Assembly (NCBI GenBank): GCA_024704765.1
Contig: JAKMXF010000099.1
Span: 382,432-446,431 of the forward strand
Direction: 5' to 3'
Source: Oopsacas minuta
Taxonomy: Eukaryota > Porifera > Hexactinellida > Lyssacinosida > Leucopsacidae
DNA length: 64,000 nucleotides
A program made the translations under genes and the position numbers. Under the pieces are notes generated by a model. That model was not told the DNA's origin. It saw nothing but the letters and a program-made list of their open reading frames with translations, and made no database searches. Below are positions 24,221 to 34,807 of this stretch, piece by piece. The first letter of the stretch is position 1, and each line of letters begins with the position of its first letter.

Positions 24221-24600
24221 GTCTGCCCATGAGCCTTATACTTTCGATACCTATGACCACATCCCTCCTTTGTCTAGGAATATCTTCCCAAACATTGTTA
24301 ATCTGACCCCTCTAATCTAATTAAAGTTTATTCCACGCTTATTACGTATATCCAATGGCGGAACTAGGAATTTTATTTCCCAGGGCACAACGAAACATCC
24401 AATAATTACCTACAATTTAACCCTAAATCTATTCGACTATTAAGCACGAAATATTCCAAATAAATATGATGATACAAAATTGATTGCAAACCCTGGACAA
24501 ACCAGCGTTCTTTTGGCTAGCTAATTGTAACCCAGATTTGGGATTAGACATTGTACTAAATTGTGAAAAAGAAGTTAAAAGAAAACAGGAGCATTAGATA

Positions 24601-25900
24601 CTTGGGGCATTCAAAAAGTTCCCATCCTTAGTTTATAGCAACAAAACTCTACTCGATTACATGAAACGCATAGCATATCCTAATAGTCATATCGATTACC
24701 TATTTAATGCTGTTGAGGAATTACCTCTAGCTAATATATATCTTGCTCTATCCTACTTTCAATTTTACCTATTTTCGAGAGCCAATGTTTTCAGGACTTC
24801 AAAACACATATGCAAAAACGAACAACGAGTTTACATAAAGATTCGTACCATACTCGGCGACAAACCACTCCAGATACATGAGTATCTTGTCACCGTTTAT
24901 CATGGAGAAGCTCTAGCGTATCCCACTGTAAAGGAATGGGCACGTAAATTAAGGGCTGGTAGGGGCAGCATTGAAGATGACCCGCGGACCGAAGACCAAT
25001 TTCCGCTACCACCTCTGAAATTCTGGAACTATTGGATATCAACCCCCATTTGAGCGTTGAAGAGGTTGCCCTAATCCTGGACATCTCACGGGAGGTGTTC
25101 ATACAATTCTACTCGAATATCGAAAGATTTCAACGCGATGGATACCAAAAATCCTCACAAGGGGCAAAAGGAGAAATGGGTTTCATATGCAAAAAATTGC
25201 TTAAGGACATAGATTTGCGATTTTCTAGATTGTATGAAATAGTTACTGGTGATGAAACTTGGATTAAAGTTTCTGAACATCTACTTAAGGAACAAAGCAA
25301 ATCGTGGCTCCCAAAAGGTTCTTATCCCCGAAAAGGCACGTCGGACTTCCGAGACAATAAGGTCCTCTACAGCATTATTTTGATGCGTATGGGGCAGTGG
25401 CTCAAATGCCTGTGCCTAAAGGGGAACCACTCAATGGAGATTTTACGCAGATAAATGTCTGAGAGAAGTCGGGAAAGTATATAAAACAGGACGTCCGCTT
25501 ACAGAAACTCGAGGAATCAAACTTTTCCACGATAATGCCAGACCTCATGTTTCAAAATACGTTCGGGAAGTCATTGAGTATGTCGAGTTTGAAACGATGG
25601 AATATCCTCTGTATTCCCAAAATCTATCACCTTATGATTTCTGGCTATTTCCTGAACTGAAAAAACATTCCGGAGGACGGCTATTTCATACCCGACAAGA
25701 GCTTGGAAACAGGATTTGCCACTACCTCAATTCAGTGGACAGAGACGAGTATAAAAAACATTTTCGAAGTGGGTTGAAAAGCCTACAACTATGCATAGAT
25801 GTAGAGGGGGAGTATTTCGAACATGTTATGTAGGAAATTGATTAGTAATTTGTTGTAGTGTAGATATTAAACAAAGTTTGGAACTTTTTGAATGCCTAAG
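24601..25900 (+). mobile_element. Mariner element E nested in hAT-type MITE
   Basis: Flanked by TA (24599-24600 and 25901-25902), the element has inverted ends CTTGGGGCATTCAAAAAGTT and its complement ending TTTTTGAATGCCTAAG (one indel). The length is 1300 bp. It is closely related to remnant C at 12872-13728. Confidence 0.9.
24787..25833 (+). pseudogene. Mariner transposase of element E, frameshifted
   Basis: The N-terminal part reads NEQRVYIKIRTILGDKPLQI and VKEWARKLRAGRGSIEDD before a frameshift near 25000. The next frame (25032-25454) contains VTGDETWI with the first catalytic Asp. After another shift the HDNARPH region with the second Asp follows at about 25530. The last frame (25597-25833) contains SPYDFWLFPELK with the third Asp, although the usual SPDL is changed to SQNL. 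At least two frameshifts inactivate it. The start codon is uncertain because the N-terminus is decayed. Confidence 0.88.
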
Positions 25901-26299
25901 TAACTATGGAAATAATTATCGTGCTGTAATCACAATTGTGATGATCAATTGCTATTGTTCGAAGGCCATATAGCCCCGAGAAGCTAGAACACTCTGAATT
26001 GCATTCTAAGTATGTATATTCAAAATTACATCTTCCTAGATTATTATACAATATGGTTTGATAAAGATTAAACTAACGCATTGCGTATATGATGCTAAAT
26101 ATTAACATAAGGTGACACGGTCTGATTTTAGTTAACAATATCGAATTAAGAATAATCTACTATAAGAATTACACCTATATCAGATCTTAGCAACTCAGGG
26201 ACAATTTTCATTTACCCGGGCCTGACCTGGGCACAATCGTCATTTTCCATGGCACGGGCCCGGGTAGGCCCGCGTGTAGTTCCGCCACTGCGTATATTT

Positions 26300-27095
26300 G
26301 CGTAAATTACGGATATCTCCGCAGTCTGTCATGTATAAACTTAGAATTTTATGAACGCTGTAATATAGTAAATACATACATACTCTACAGTAATCTTAAT
26401 CCGGATAATATTTATTCTAGGAGTATTAGTAATTAATAAGTTTTTGAATTGCCATCGCATCAATCACCATCTTGCAGCGCCGAGGAATTGATTGGCACTC
26501 GGTTTCAAGAGTTCCGAGTTCTACACTTTCCCAAATTTCTAACACATCACTTTGAATTAATTTATTGATTTCGGACCTCTAAATAGGATAAACACCATGT
26601 TGGTGCTTATCCACTCTAATAGTCCGAAATCATTTCAATAGATATTTTTCTAAAAAGATATAAAACGGGAGCCATTTTGAATCTCGTCCTTGATTCATAA
26701 TTCTGACATTATAATGTCCTTGTGTCAGACAATTAGTGAATTTCTCAAAATGAACAACTTTCTTAAATGAATTCTTATCGCATTTTCGATATTCGTGCAG
26801 CACACATCCTACGAAACTATAGCCCCTTCACGGTCTAGAATTTCCTAGACCATGGATTACTTCAATTCTATAAATATTAAACTTTTTATTTTCAACGAGC
26901 ATTTGGCTCTTCCCTTCGCGATGAACTCGGCGCATTATGGCTTGAGGTATCCATTATTCTACAAATTGATGGCCCCTTTAGTATTATTATGTAGATATTT
27001 TTAGAATAATTTAATTCACGAATATAAGTATATGGCATGTATATATTATTCAATTATTTTCTAAGATCAACACCTTCGTAGCCGTTGTGAGCATG
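26300..27095. other. Gene-free stretch with a 67 nt hairpin
   Basis: The only structure I see is at 26566-26632: TGATTTCGGAC pairs with GTCCGAAATCA, and inside it GGATAA-CACCA pairs with TGGTG-TTATCC around a 3 nt loop. It may be a tiny MITE relic. No exon is supported. Confidence 0.5.
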
Positions 27096-27104
27096 CATCT
27101 ACGT

Positions 27105-27454
27105 AAATTTTGAGCTTTTTGCTAATTGTTTACTTATATTCATAAAAACAACAATAATTTACATATGAGAAACTTGTAGATGCGAAATCCTGGTTCAGCG
27201 GTTTGTGTTACCCCTGTATAGCCTTTTAGAGCAAACTTGTATATATATTTTGAAACTTGGCTAATATTTTTACTTTATATCCCTAGAAACAACAATATCT
27301 TTATAATGAGAACTTTAAAATGCAAAATTGGATTCACCGCACATTGTTACTCGTGGGTTCTATTTAGTGCAAGTCTGCACGTATATTTTCAGATTTAGAT
27401 AATTTGTTTACTACATATTCATAAAAACAACAATAAATTTTCATGTGATTAATC
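27105..27454. repeat. Tandem repeat, period about 140 bp, 2.5 copies
   Basis: Three aligned units share TATTCATAAAAACAACAATA (about 27140, 27283 and 27419), each preceded by a TTTTGA-xxTTxxTAAT-TTTTTAC word. The spacings are about 142 and 138 bp. The third unit is cut off where the foldback element begins at 27455. Confidence 0.7.
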
Positions 27455-28247
27455 GGCGCCTGCGTTTGTCAGAATTTTGAGATCTGACTTTGTCAGAATG
27501 GTTTTTATCGAATATTGACCTTGTCAGAATGGTTTTCCCGGTTCTGACTCGCAAAATAGTTTATATCAAGTTTTGACATTGTTAAAATGGTTTTTATCGA
27601 ATTATGACTTTGTTAAAATGATTTATATTGAGTATATTGTGCTTCAAGTTGGGAGAATTAATTTTGCATTTAGTTTCTACACGATTTAGTTGTTCATTGC
27701 TTTGGAAAATATTGTTTATCTATATACCTGGGAAACACTGTTAGAACCGAGAAAAACGTCAAGCAATCCCTGATCCCAATTTCTCCATTGATGAAAACAG
27801 ATAGACACACTTACAGTCGGTTCCAACAACACTAATGCAGTTAAAAACCTGGCTTCTTCTTCTCCTTCATTTGAAACATCATATCTCACGCTCCAGACCA
27901 TGATACAACTATTAAAAGAAAACATTCGATCACCATTTAGTTCGTATTCAAATCCCCGATCAACTACTCATATAACCAAATTGATAGCTACTCCAAGTAA
28001 TATCCGTCATGATCCCGTCCTAGCTTTAAATCAAAATTCCAAAATTGATTTTCTCAAATAAGAGCATTGTAATAACCATTCCGACAATGTCAAAACTCAA
28101 TAAAAACCATTATGACAAAGTCAGAGCTCGATAAAAACCATTCTAACAAAGTCCAAATTCGATAAAAACTTTTCTGACAAAGTCAGAATTCGATGAAACC
28201 ATTCTAACAGAGTCAGAACTCGAAATTCTGACAAATACAGCGTCCCC
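27455..28247. mobile_element. Foldback element with tandemly repeated arms
   Basis: Each arm is built of about five roughly 31 bp units of the form TCTGACTTTGTCAGAATGG followed by TTTTTATCGAAT. The left arm (27460-27640) is in one orientation and the right arm (28075-28230) in the other. Both flanks read AATC (27451-27454 and 28248-28251), a candidate 4 bp target duplication. About 430 bp of unique, non-coding sequence lies between the arms. Arms made of internal tandem repeats are typical of foldback transposons. Confidence 0.78.
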
Positions 28248-28399
28248 AATCTGATGACGCCACTTGGTCCTGACAAAAGTTTGATGATATAGCTATTATT
28301 AATTATTGACTATCAATCAGAATATTTAAATTGCTTATCAAAATTCATGGACTTCGAGTAATCCATGGTTAAATACCGTGAGTGTGCTTTAGTTTCAGT

Positions 28400-28810
28400 A
28401 GGCTATGGTGTCAGCATTGAATTTCCAGCAATTTGATGCGTTACATTGCCAGATTCTGCCCACGTCTGAAAATAGAAGATATTACATTCCTGCGTTGTCA
28501 AGGTTATTGTTTCTCCAAACATGGTTAAGTGAACCCTATCATGAAAGGAAATTTCATGCTGACTACGAATATCTGGATAGAATTCGGTTGAAAATAGAAA
28601 TTTATGTAATTTTCTCCTGTATTTTTCTATTTGGGACCCAAACCGGATACTGATATTCGTAATCAGCAAGAAATTTCCTTTCTTTACAACCCTATAATGA
28701 CGATGTTTGGAAATTTTCTCCTTCACAACGTAAGATTGTGATACAGTCCATTCTCCAAAGTGACCCGTGAAATTGCTGGAATTTCGATGCTAATTACGAA
28801 TTTCGCAACA
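28400..28810. mobile_element. Palindromic element, about 400 bp
   Basis: Inverted arms meet near 28610. GAATTTCCAGCAATTTGA on the left pairs with the complement of AATTGCTGGAATTTC on the right; GAAAGGAAATTTCATGCTGA and TCAGCAAGAAATTTCCTTTC also pair, as does TACGAATATC. No protein is encoded. Confidence 0.7.
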
Positions 28811-30505
28811 AAATATGATTATATTTCAGTGGAGAAAATTATGCATTATTTGATATCTCTTAATTATTCGACTGATGGATATTCTGGGACGAGACTTATT
28901 ATTTATGGACGAGATCCAGCGTTTATTTATCTATTTTACATATCCTAAAGTATCTTCTGCCTATTTTCATGTTAATATCCCGATTTGCACATAGTGCCTA
29001 TTTTCCGAAGCTCATCCGCTGTATTAGAGCTCTCTTCATCAATTTTGTTTAAACAGGTGATTTTCAATAGGATTTAAAATCTGGAATTAGTGATGGCCTG
29101 GGATCTTTCTGGGGACATTTCCCTTTATCCAATCCTGGTTAACCTAGATGTGAGTCTCGGATCATAGTCCATGACGATTAATGAGTCTCCATTCATTGTC
29201 ATGAATATCTTAAGCTTGTTTCAGTTAATATTCTTCGATTATAGTTATAAACATCTTATTGTCCACATTTTCTTTGAAAATACAAAGGGGAAATGTTCCC
29301 ATTGAAGAAAAGCTACACATACATTGATTTTTGGGAATCCTTTGTTGTTGATAGGAAATTTTACATTTTATTCCAAATCTTTAATTTTCCTTTTGAGAGC
29401 CAAAATTTACTTGTCTACGATACGTAATAGTCTTGGACCATTCTTTTTCAGGACACCTAAACTTCTTAGCCCACTGGATATGGGCGGTCTTATGATATTC
29501 AGCTTTCAAGGGTGTTGATACATTGTTAAGTTTTGTATAAATCATGCCATGAAGGCTGCTTTAACGTTCCCATGCAAGACACTTGTATTCAGGCTTGAAG
29601 CTATACATCTCAATAATATATGACCCGATTTCAACTGTAGTTCTGGGCAATTTGTTTGTGAGAGAGAGCTGAGAAATGTCTACAAGTCTTTTATGCAATT
29701 TCTTTTCGATAATTGAGACATTTCAAATTTAATGCAATGGGGAAAAAATCTTTAGAATGTAGAAAATATATAGCATCCCATAATATCTCTGACGTTAAAT
29801 AAAATTAACATCTGAATGTGATTCTGTGAAGTTAAATTCAAGGTTCAATCAATTATGCTCATATCATTTCTGGTGAAATACAATTATATATGACGATTAG
29901 AAAGTGAACACATTATTCAAGCTGAAATATGTGGTATATTACAAAATAAAATTTTTTAAATGTTTTCTTGATAGTCTGATCATAAGAAAGTTGATTAATT
30001 TTAACAGGATTGAGCTCCCAATGCACTCAAGTTTAGGTTTCTGAAGGGCCTACGAACCATATGAGTTTTCACAAGTCGTGTAAGTTAGAAGGGCAGTGTA
30101 CTATTTCCCAAAGTTTTAGCGAGTGCAGTGTGCAATAATATAGCGTGTACTTAAGAATCCTTCATTAATGTCTAGTACGTCATTTTTTCAGTGGCGTACC
30201 ATTCCGTTACTCCGATTCTCAAGAAAATATTTGATATCTTCATTTCGAAATGAAAGATGCAGTATTTAATATTCTATAAGACATCATAGAATGATTGATT
30301 TTGACAATCATGAATATAAGTGCGAGTAGAAATAAAAGTAGTAAAAACGATAGTGCTGCTTGTGAAGAAAAGCGAAGAAAAAGAAATAGCAAAAAGCATA
30401 TCAAAAACACGAATCAAAATACTGAAGTATGATTCAATGTGGAGGCTAAAATATTTCGAAATGTGTGAAAATATGTGTCTAGTAAGTAATTATTTATTGA
30501 TTTAT
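28811..30505. other. Gene-free stretch within the ligase intron
   Basis: No exon or element terminus is recognised. Low-complexity A+T-rich sequence predominates. Confidence 0.4.
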
Positions 30506-30507
30506 AG

Positions 30508-31510
30508 CGTGCTTGCATTGACTTGCACTCTCCCAGTAAATCAAATAAATGTGGTTCTTCTTATATTTCGCTCTTCGCTTCTTCGGCTACATCCTTGCTG
30601 TTTACTACTATTCTTGCTTGTATTGTCTCTATTCTCCTCATCATTGGTGGCATCGAGATTAATCCAGGGCCTATCCAACTTTAGATACATATCACAAACA
30701 AGCTATTTTATTAAACCATGATATGTTAACCGCCTATAATATAGTCAAAACTATTTTTTTCAAATGCCTGGTTTACTTACTCATATTTTCTCATGGTAAA
30801 CTTAATTGTCTCCACATTTCAGTCTTTCGATGCTTTGATCCACAAGCTGTCTGTCAGCGCCAACATGCCTACTTCATTTTGGTGAACAATTAGCAAGAAG
30901 GTCTATTCTTAAAATAAACCTGTTTAGATTACAAAGCTTGCTATTCTCATAAGAGCATCTTTATTTACTTCTCCTCTCATTAAAGATGTATGTAAAGTGT
31001 AGCAGAGTGTTCCGATTCAGTTCCCTCATTTAGTAACCTAAATTTACTGGATCTTGAATTAGATTTATGAGACGTATGCTTCTTTTTGTGGACATCTTAA
31101 GCCTCAGATTTAGATGAGCATGACCGATTGAAGAGAGATTCCAATACCGAAACTCTTAGGTTGCAAAGTGGAGGTCATATTGTGTAATACCTGTTTAATA
31201 CATCTGATTTCAGTTGTGGGTAGATGGCAAATTTACGGTTTGTTTTTCTCTCTAGAAGTTTCGGGATTATTACAATTCGCTGAAACTTTCTATATTGATG
31301 TATGTAATGCTTTCACAAGCTGGATCTTAAGTACTTATGGTAAAAGCTCTTTGGAGTGTAGTCCACTGTTAGTTTTGTGGTTAGTATCATCAGAACCTGA
31401 ACATGGCTATTGTTTAGTATATCGAATGTTTGATAAGAAGCATGTGTGTTTAAGTGGAGAGATCGTGGCTGATTCCATTGGTTGGGTAATCGAACAAGAG
31501 AAGAATTTGG
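30508..31510 (+). repeat. LINE 5' fragment with 2A-like motif (copy 2)
   Basis: At about 30628-30692 one frame reads ILLIIGGIEINPGPIQL before a stop. IExNPGP is the core of 2A-like ribosome-skipping sequences known in several non-LTR retrotransposons; the usual Asp before it is Gly here. The segment from GTGCTTGCATTGAC (30508) matches copy 1 from 1098, and 31355-31500 matches 1488-1610. The downstream open frame (31168-31533) has no recognised domain. No reverse transcriptase follows, so this is a 5' fragment. Confidence 0.5.
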
Positions 31511-31867
31511 CACTAATGGTATTAAGGCCATAGAAGTAGAATATGGTGAATATCGAGATCGAACTCAAAGTTTAGTTAATGAGCCCCTTACTCAGACCCA
31601 CAAAAACATTTGTGATGTGAAACTCAGGAAATCACCAACCAGTAGTTAGAAATAGGTTGTGAGTTTAAAATTGTAACCAATATAAGTTATGAATCTGGAG
31701 TCTCTTACCGGCTAAATGGAGTAGTATTTATCTACCGATTTTAATTGTATCGTGTCTTTCATGAGTAATTTGACAAATCTTTTTGCTGATAAATACAATT
31801 AGATGAACAATATGTTGTTTTTAAGTTCAATTATTATCATTTTTAAATAACTGATAGTCGTAAGGTA

Positions 31868-31893
31868 CACAGTGGGCTTTTTGCTGGAAATAG
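31868..31893 (+). repeat. Left terminal repeat with RSS-like layout (12 bp spacer)
   Basis: CACAGTG, a 12 bp spacer (GGCTTTTTGCTG), then GAAATAG. The heptamer is identical to the vertebrate recombination-signal heptamer. The inner word is not the vertebrate nonamer. Confidence 0.7.
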
Positions 31894-32511
31894 CATGAAA
31901 TTTTTACCCCCTCAGAATTGTATTTCCTTATTATCATTGAATTCACAATCCTTTCAAACCTAGAAATTAGTAATTTCATTCTGATTCAACAAGTAAATTG
32001 GTTGTTATGGTGATGAATATTTGCGGCTTCTTGTAATTGGAATTTCTGTTGTGTGGTATATCAAAATCGATCAAGTTTCATAGTTATATTTTTAGCACTT
32101 GTAACTAAGAAGAAAGAATTCCTTTACAATAATGAAACATTTATATTTCAATTATCTAATTTACATCTTGAAATGTCGTTTGGTTTCTAACTTTCTATTC
32201 TAAAACTAGATAAAACACAATGACTATTTAGGACATTTTTTTTCGGCGTCCACAGGATATTTTATGCTGAAACTTGTTGTGGCGTTTCGTTGCGTGAACT
32301 CTCACTGGTCTTAAAATGTAGGTTGTAATAATACATTCAAAAAATATAATAGTTTAGACCCGCCGGAGGGCGCCCAAAGTATCAAGCATTCATTTGAATG
32401 GGTGTAACTTTAATGTAAAATTTCCCTATGAAATATTAGCATTATGAATAACAAGGAAGCTTTTGACTTTCATCCTCACGTAAATCTGTCAGAGATGCAA
32501 CAATCGTATTT

Positions 32512-34536
32512 ATGGATAGTCAGCAACTTGATGATAAATATTATAGTTGTATCCGATACAAATTCGTTGAGTTGAAGGGTGATAGAGAGATATTTCGTAA
32601 AAGAAACGACCTAAATACATGGGATGATATGATATTCTTTGACAATTCAACATTGGCAGAGAAGAGGCGGTTATCGTCTGAAGGTGATATTTGTACTCCT
32701 AATCATGTTCATGCAAAGGCTATCAGGAAACCACTCCTAGAATTAACGATTAAAGGACAAAGGGTACGTCTGGAACCTCTTTTAGCCCTGATTAAAAGCT
32801 TAGCAGCTAGTGAGAACGTGGATAGCAAAACGATGGCAGCCATGGCTCTGAAATTTGTCTCATCTTCTTCAGGAGATTACTCCACCAGTTCCTTCTGTCT
32901 GGAAATAGTCAGCAAAGGCACATTTCAAGGCAATATAAAGACACACATCTCAATTGCTAAGTCTACGTTCCTCCTAGGACAACTGGAAATAGGTAAGCGA
33001 AAGTACATTGAATTGAGGAGACTTTGTAAGTCAGACAATGTACTATTCCCTAAGTATGAGCTAATTTCCCAGTATCGAGCAGATATTACTCTGGAGAAGG
33101 AATTCATTTTTATCCGCAATGTGTCTGATGCGCCTATGGGAGTAGGGATATCTTACATCTCTATCATCAAACAGACAATTTCCCGCCTACTCGAATCACT
33201 TCCCACAGATTCTGAATTTGAATTCCCGTTGACATTTTCTGCAACAGATGGCTTGGATGGATCTGGATCCCATCAAGTTTATAATCAGATTCAAGAGTCA
33301 CCAGATATTGGTTCCAAAAATTTCATTCTCTTTGCTTTCAAACCTCTCGCTATCCACGACAGCGCAAACAAACTTATTTGGGAAAACGAAAGGCCCAACT
33401 CACAATTTCAGATTCGCCCAGTCACTTTACTAGCTGCCAAAGAAAATAGCGAAAATGTACGTCATCTAATGGATACTTATATTAATCCTTACGTAGCAGA
33501 CATGGAAGAAAATGGGATACTACTCTCGCAAGGACTTGTGAGGATAAAATTGCTCAGGACCATGTTCGATGGAAAAATGGCAGGAATTCTATCTGGAGCC
33601 GGTGGTGCTCACTGCCAACTCTGTACTGCGACTTTCAAACAACTGCATGATGTCGAACTTATACGAGATGGTTTTCCTATTAATCGTTCAATAACATCGG
33701 CTAAAGAACTGTTTCAAAGCGTGAATGAAGTAGAATTTCTATCTCTAAGTTCCAATGACCGTCTTGGATTGACTCACCAACCTATTTCCGACATCGATAT
33801 AATTTGCTCTTCTCCATTACATTCATATTTGTGCATCTTCAGATGGTTTATGACCCTCGTTTATCATCTGCAATCAGGTGCAAGGAAGTGGTCACCATCA
33901 TCCTTAGGCATAAAAAACTCAATGAAGTTTGTTTCAGGCTTATTGATGGAAAAGACTGGTATGAAGATTGATCAACCCAGCAGTGATGGTGGCACTACAT
34001 CAACTGGCAATGTTGCTCGAAATTGTTTCTTGGACAAAAACCAATTTCTTTACTGGGTTTGTTCCTTGATACCAACAGAATACCATGAAAATATAAAGGT
34101 CATCCACACTAACCTTTCAGTATGTTTGCGTATTTACAACTGCGACCGAGAGATAAACACTGAAAGACTGGATATTCTTTGCAAGGACACATACGAATAC
34201 ATTGTAATCAGGTTCCCTTGGGCAAACATCAGTCCAACCTTGCATAAATTACTAGCCCATTCTTCAGAACTCATTAGAACTTGTAACAATAGCCATGGAC
34301 TTAAAGTCTTCTCTGAAGAAGCAGTTGAAGTTTCAAACAAACTCGTCCGAAGGTATCGCGAACACCTTGCCAGAAAAATGTCGTTTTCTCTGAATACTCG
34401 AGATATCTTTATACGACTGATGTGTAATAGTGATCCTGTCCTCAATATGTATAGAAAATTTACAAAAGCATGCAAGAAAACCCACTCTTCTGAACCTTCA
34501 GACCAAGAAATTCTTTTCTCACAATTAACTTGCTAA
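32512..34536 (+). CDS. Transib-type transposase, RAG1-core relative (674 aa, uninterrupted)
   Basis: The protein matches RAG1-core landmarks in order. These are ATDGLDGSG (D246, counterpart of the first catalytic Asp), RPNSQFQIRPVTLL (290s, like the RAG1 PNSELCCKPLCLML stretch), GAHCQLCTAT (C368 and C371, counterpart of the RAG1 zinc CxxC), GNVAR (499-503, like GNFAR), SLIPTE (518-523), LHKLLAH (H578 and H583, the zinc histidines with identical spacing) and SEEAVEVSNKLVRRYR (E606, counterpart of the catalytic Glu). The second catalytic Asp cannot be placed by eye: around PLHSYL (435-440) a Tyr (Y439) aligns with the RAG1 LHCD aspartate, although D427 and D429 lie just upstream. Its role would be hairpin-forming cut-and-paste transposition. 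An ATG at 32444 in another frame opens a short PHVNLSEMQQ frame, hinting at a longer or spliced N-terminus. Confidence 0.85.
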   Translation: MDSQQLDDKYYSCIRYKFVELKGDREIFRKRNDLNTWDDMIFFDNSTLAEKRRLSSEGDICTPNHVHAKAIRKPLLELTIKGQRVRLEPLLALIKSLAASENVDSKTMAAMALKFVSSSSGDYSTSSFCLEIVSKGTFQGNIKTHISIAKSTFLLGQLEIGKRKYIELRRLCKSDNVLFPKYELISQYRADITLEKEFIFIRNVSDAPMGVGISYISIIKQTISRLLESLPTDSEFEFPLTFSATDGLDGSGSHQVYNQIQESPDIGSKNFILFAFKPLAIHDSANKLIWENERPNSQFQIRPVTLLAAKENSENVRHLMDTYINPYVADMEENGILLSQGLVRIKLLRTMFDGKMAGILSGAGGAHCQLCTATFKQLHDVELIRDGFPINRSITSAKELFQSVNEVEFLSLSSNDRLGLTHQPISDIDIICSSPLHSYLCIFRWFMTLVYHLQSGARKWSPSSLGIKNSMKFVSGLLMEKTGMKIDQPSSDGGTTSTGNVARNCFLDKNQFLYWVCSLIPTEYHENIKVIHTNLSVCLRIYNCDREINTERLDILCKDTYEYIVIRFPWANISPTLHKLLAHSSELIRTCNNSHGLKVFSEEAVEVSNKLVRRYREHLARKMSFSLNTRDIFIRLMCNSDPVLNMYRKFTKACKKTHSSEPSDQEILFSQLTC

Positions 34537-34807
34537 TAAATAATGCTTGAAATAGATGGAAGCACAAGATACTATTAAAATGTGGGTATGTTAGATGTGT
34601 GTCTATGATCCAAAATAAGCTTTCTATCGCCTCTAGTAACTGAATTTTAAGCTCAAAATCTATAATTTATGATAATATGAAAGGTGTCAATGACGTCATA
34701 ACTTTTTAATGAGATGACCTAGATTTTTTTTATGCAGAAATCGTTTTCTCAGGGGTAATTTCCTATTGGCTAATAATGCATTATATATCTCTATCTTGGA
34801 TGGTTTC

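Larger units (their letters stand above)
24353..26290. mobile_element. hAT-type MITE split by mariner E
   Basis: The ends are CAATGGCGGAACTAGG on the left and TGTAGTTCCGCCACTG on the right. They are flanked by near-identical 8 bp sequences, CGTATATC (24345-24352) and CGTATATT (26291-26298). Removing the 1.3 kb mariner leaves about 640 bp without coding capacity. The 8 bp duplication and the CARTGGCGGAACTA ends indicate an hAT-mobilised non-autonomous element. Confidence 0.82.

Noticed and set aside
27455-28247. Regular short repeats that might be taken for a CRISPR array
   Set aside because: The units are degenerate, abut without unique spacers, occur in opposite orientations in two arms, and the surroundings are animal nuclear DNA.
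31168-31533. 121-codon frame as a host gene
   Set aside because: Its 3' half matches a second copy at 1488-1610, so it is part of a dispersed repeat, and no domain is recognisable.
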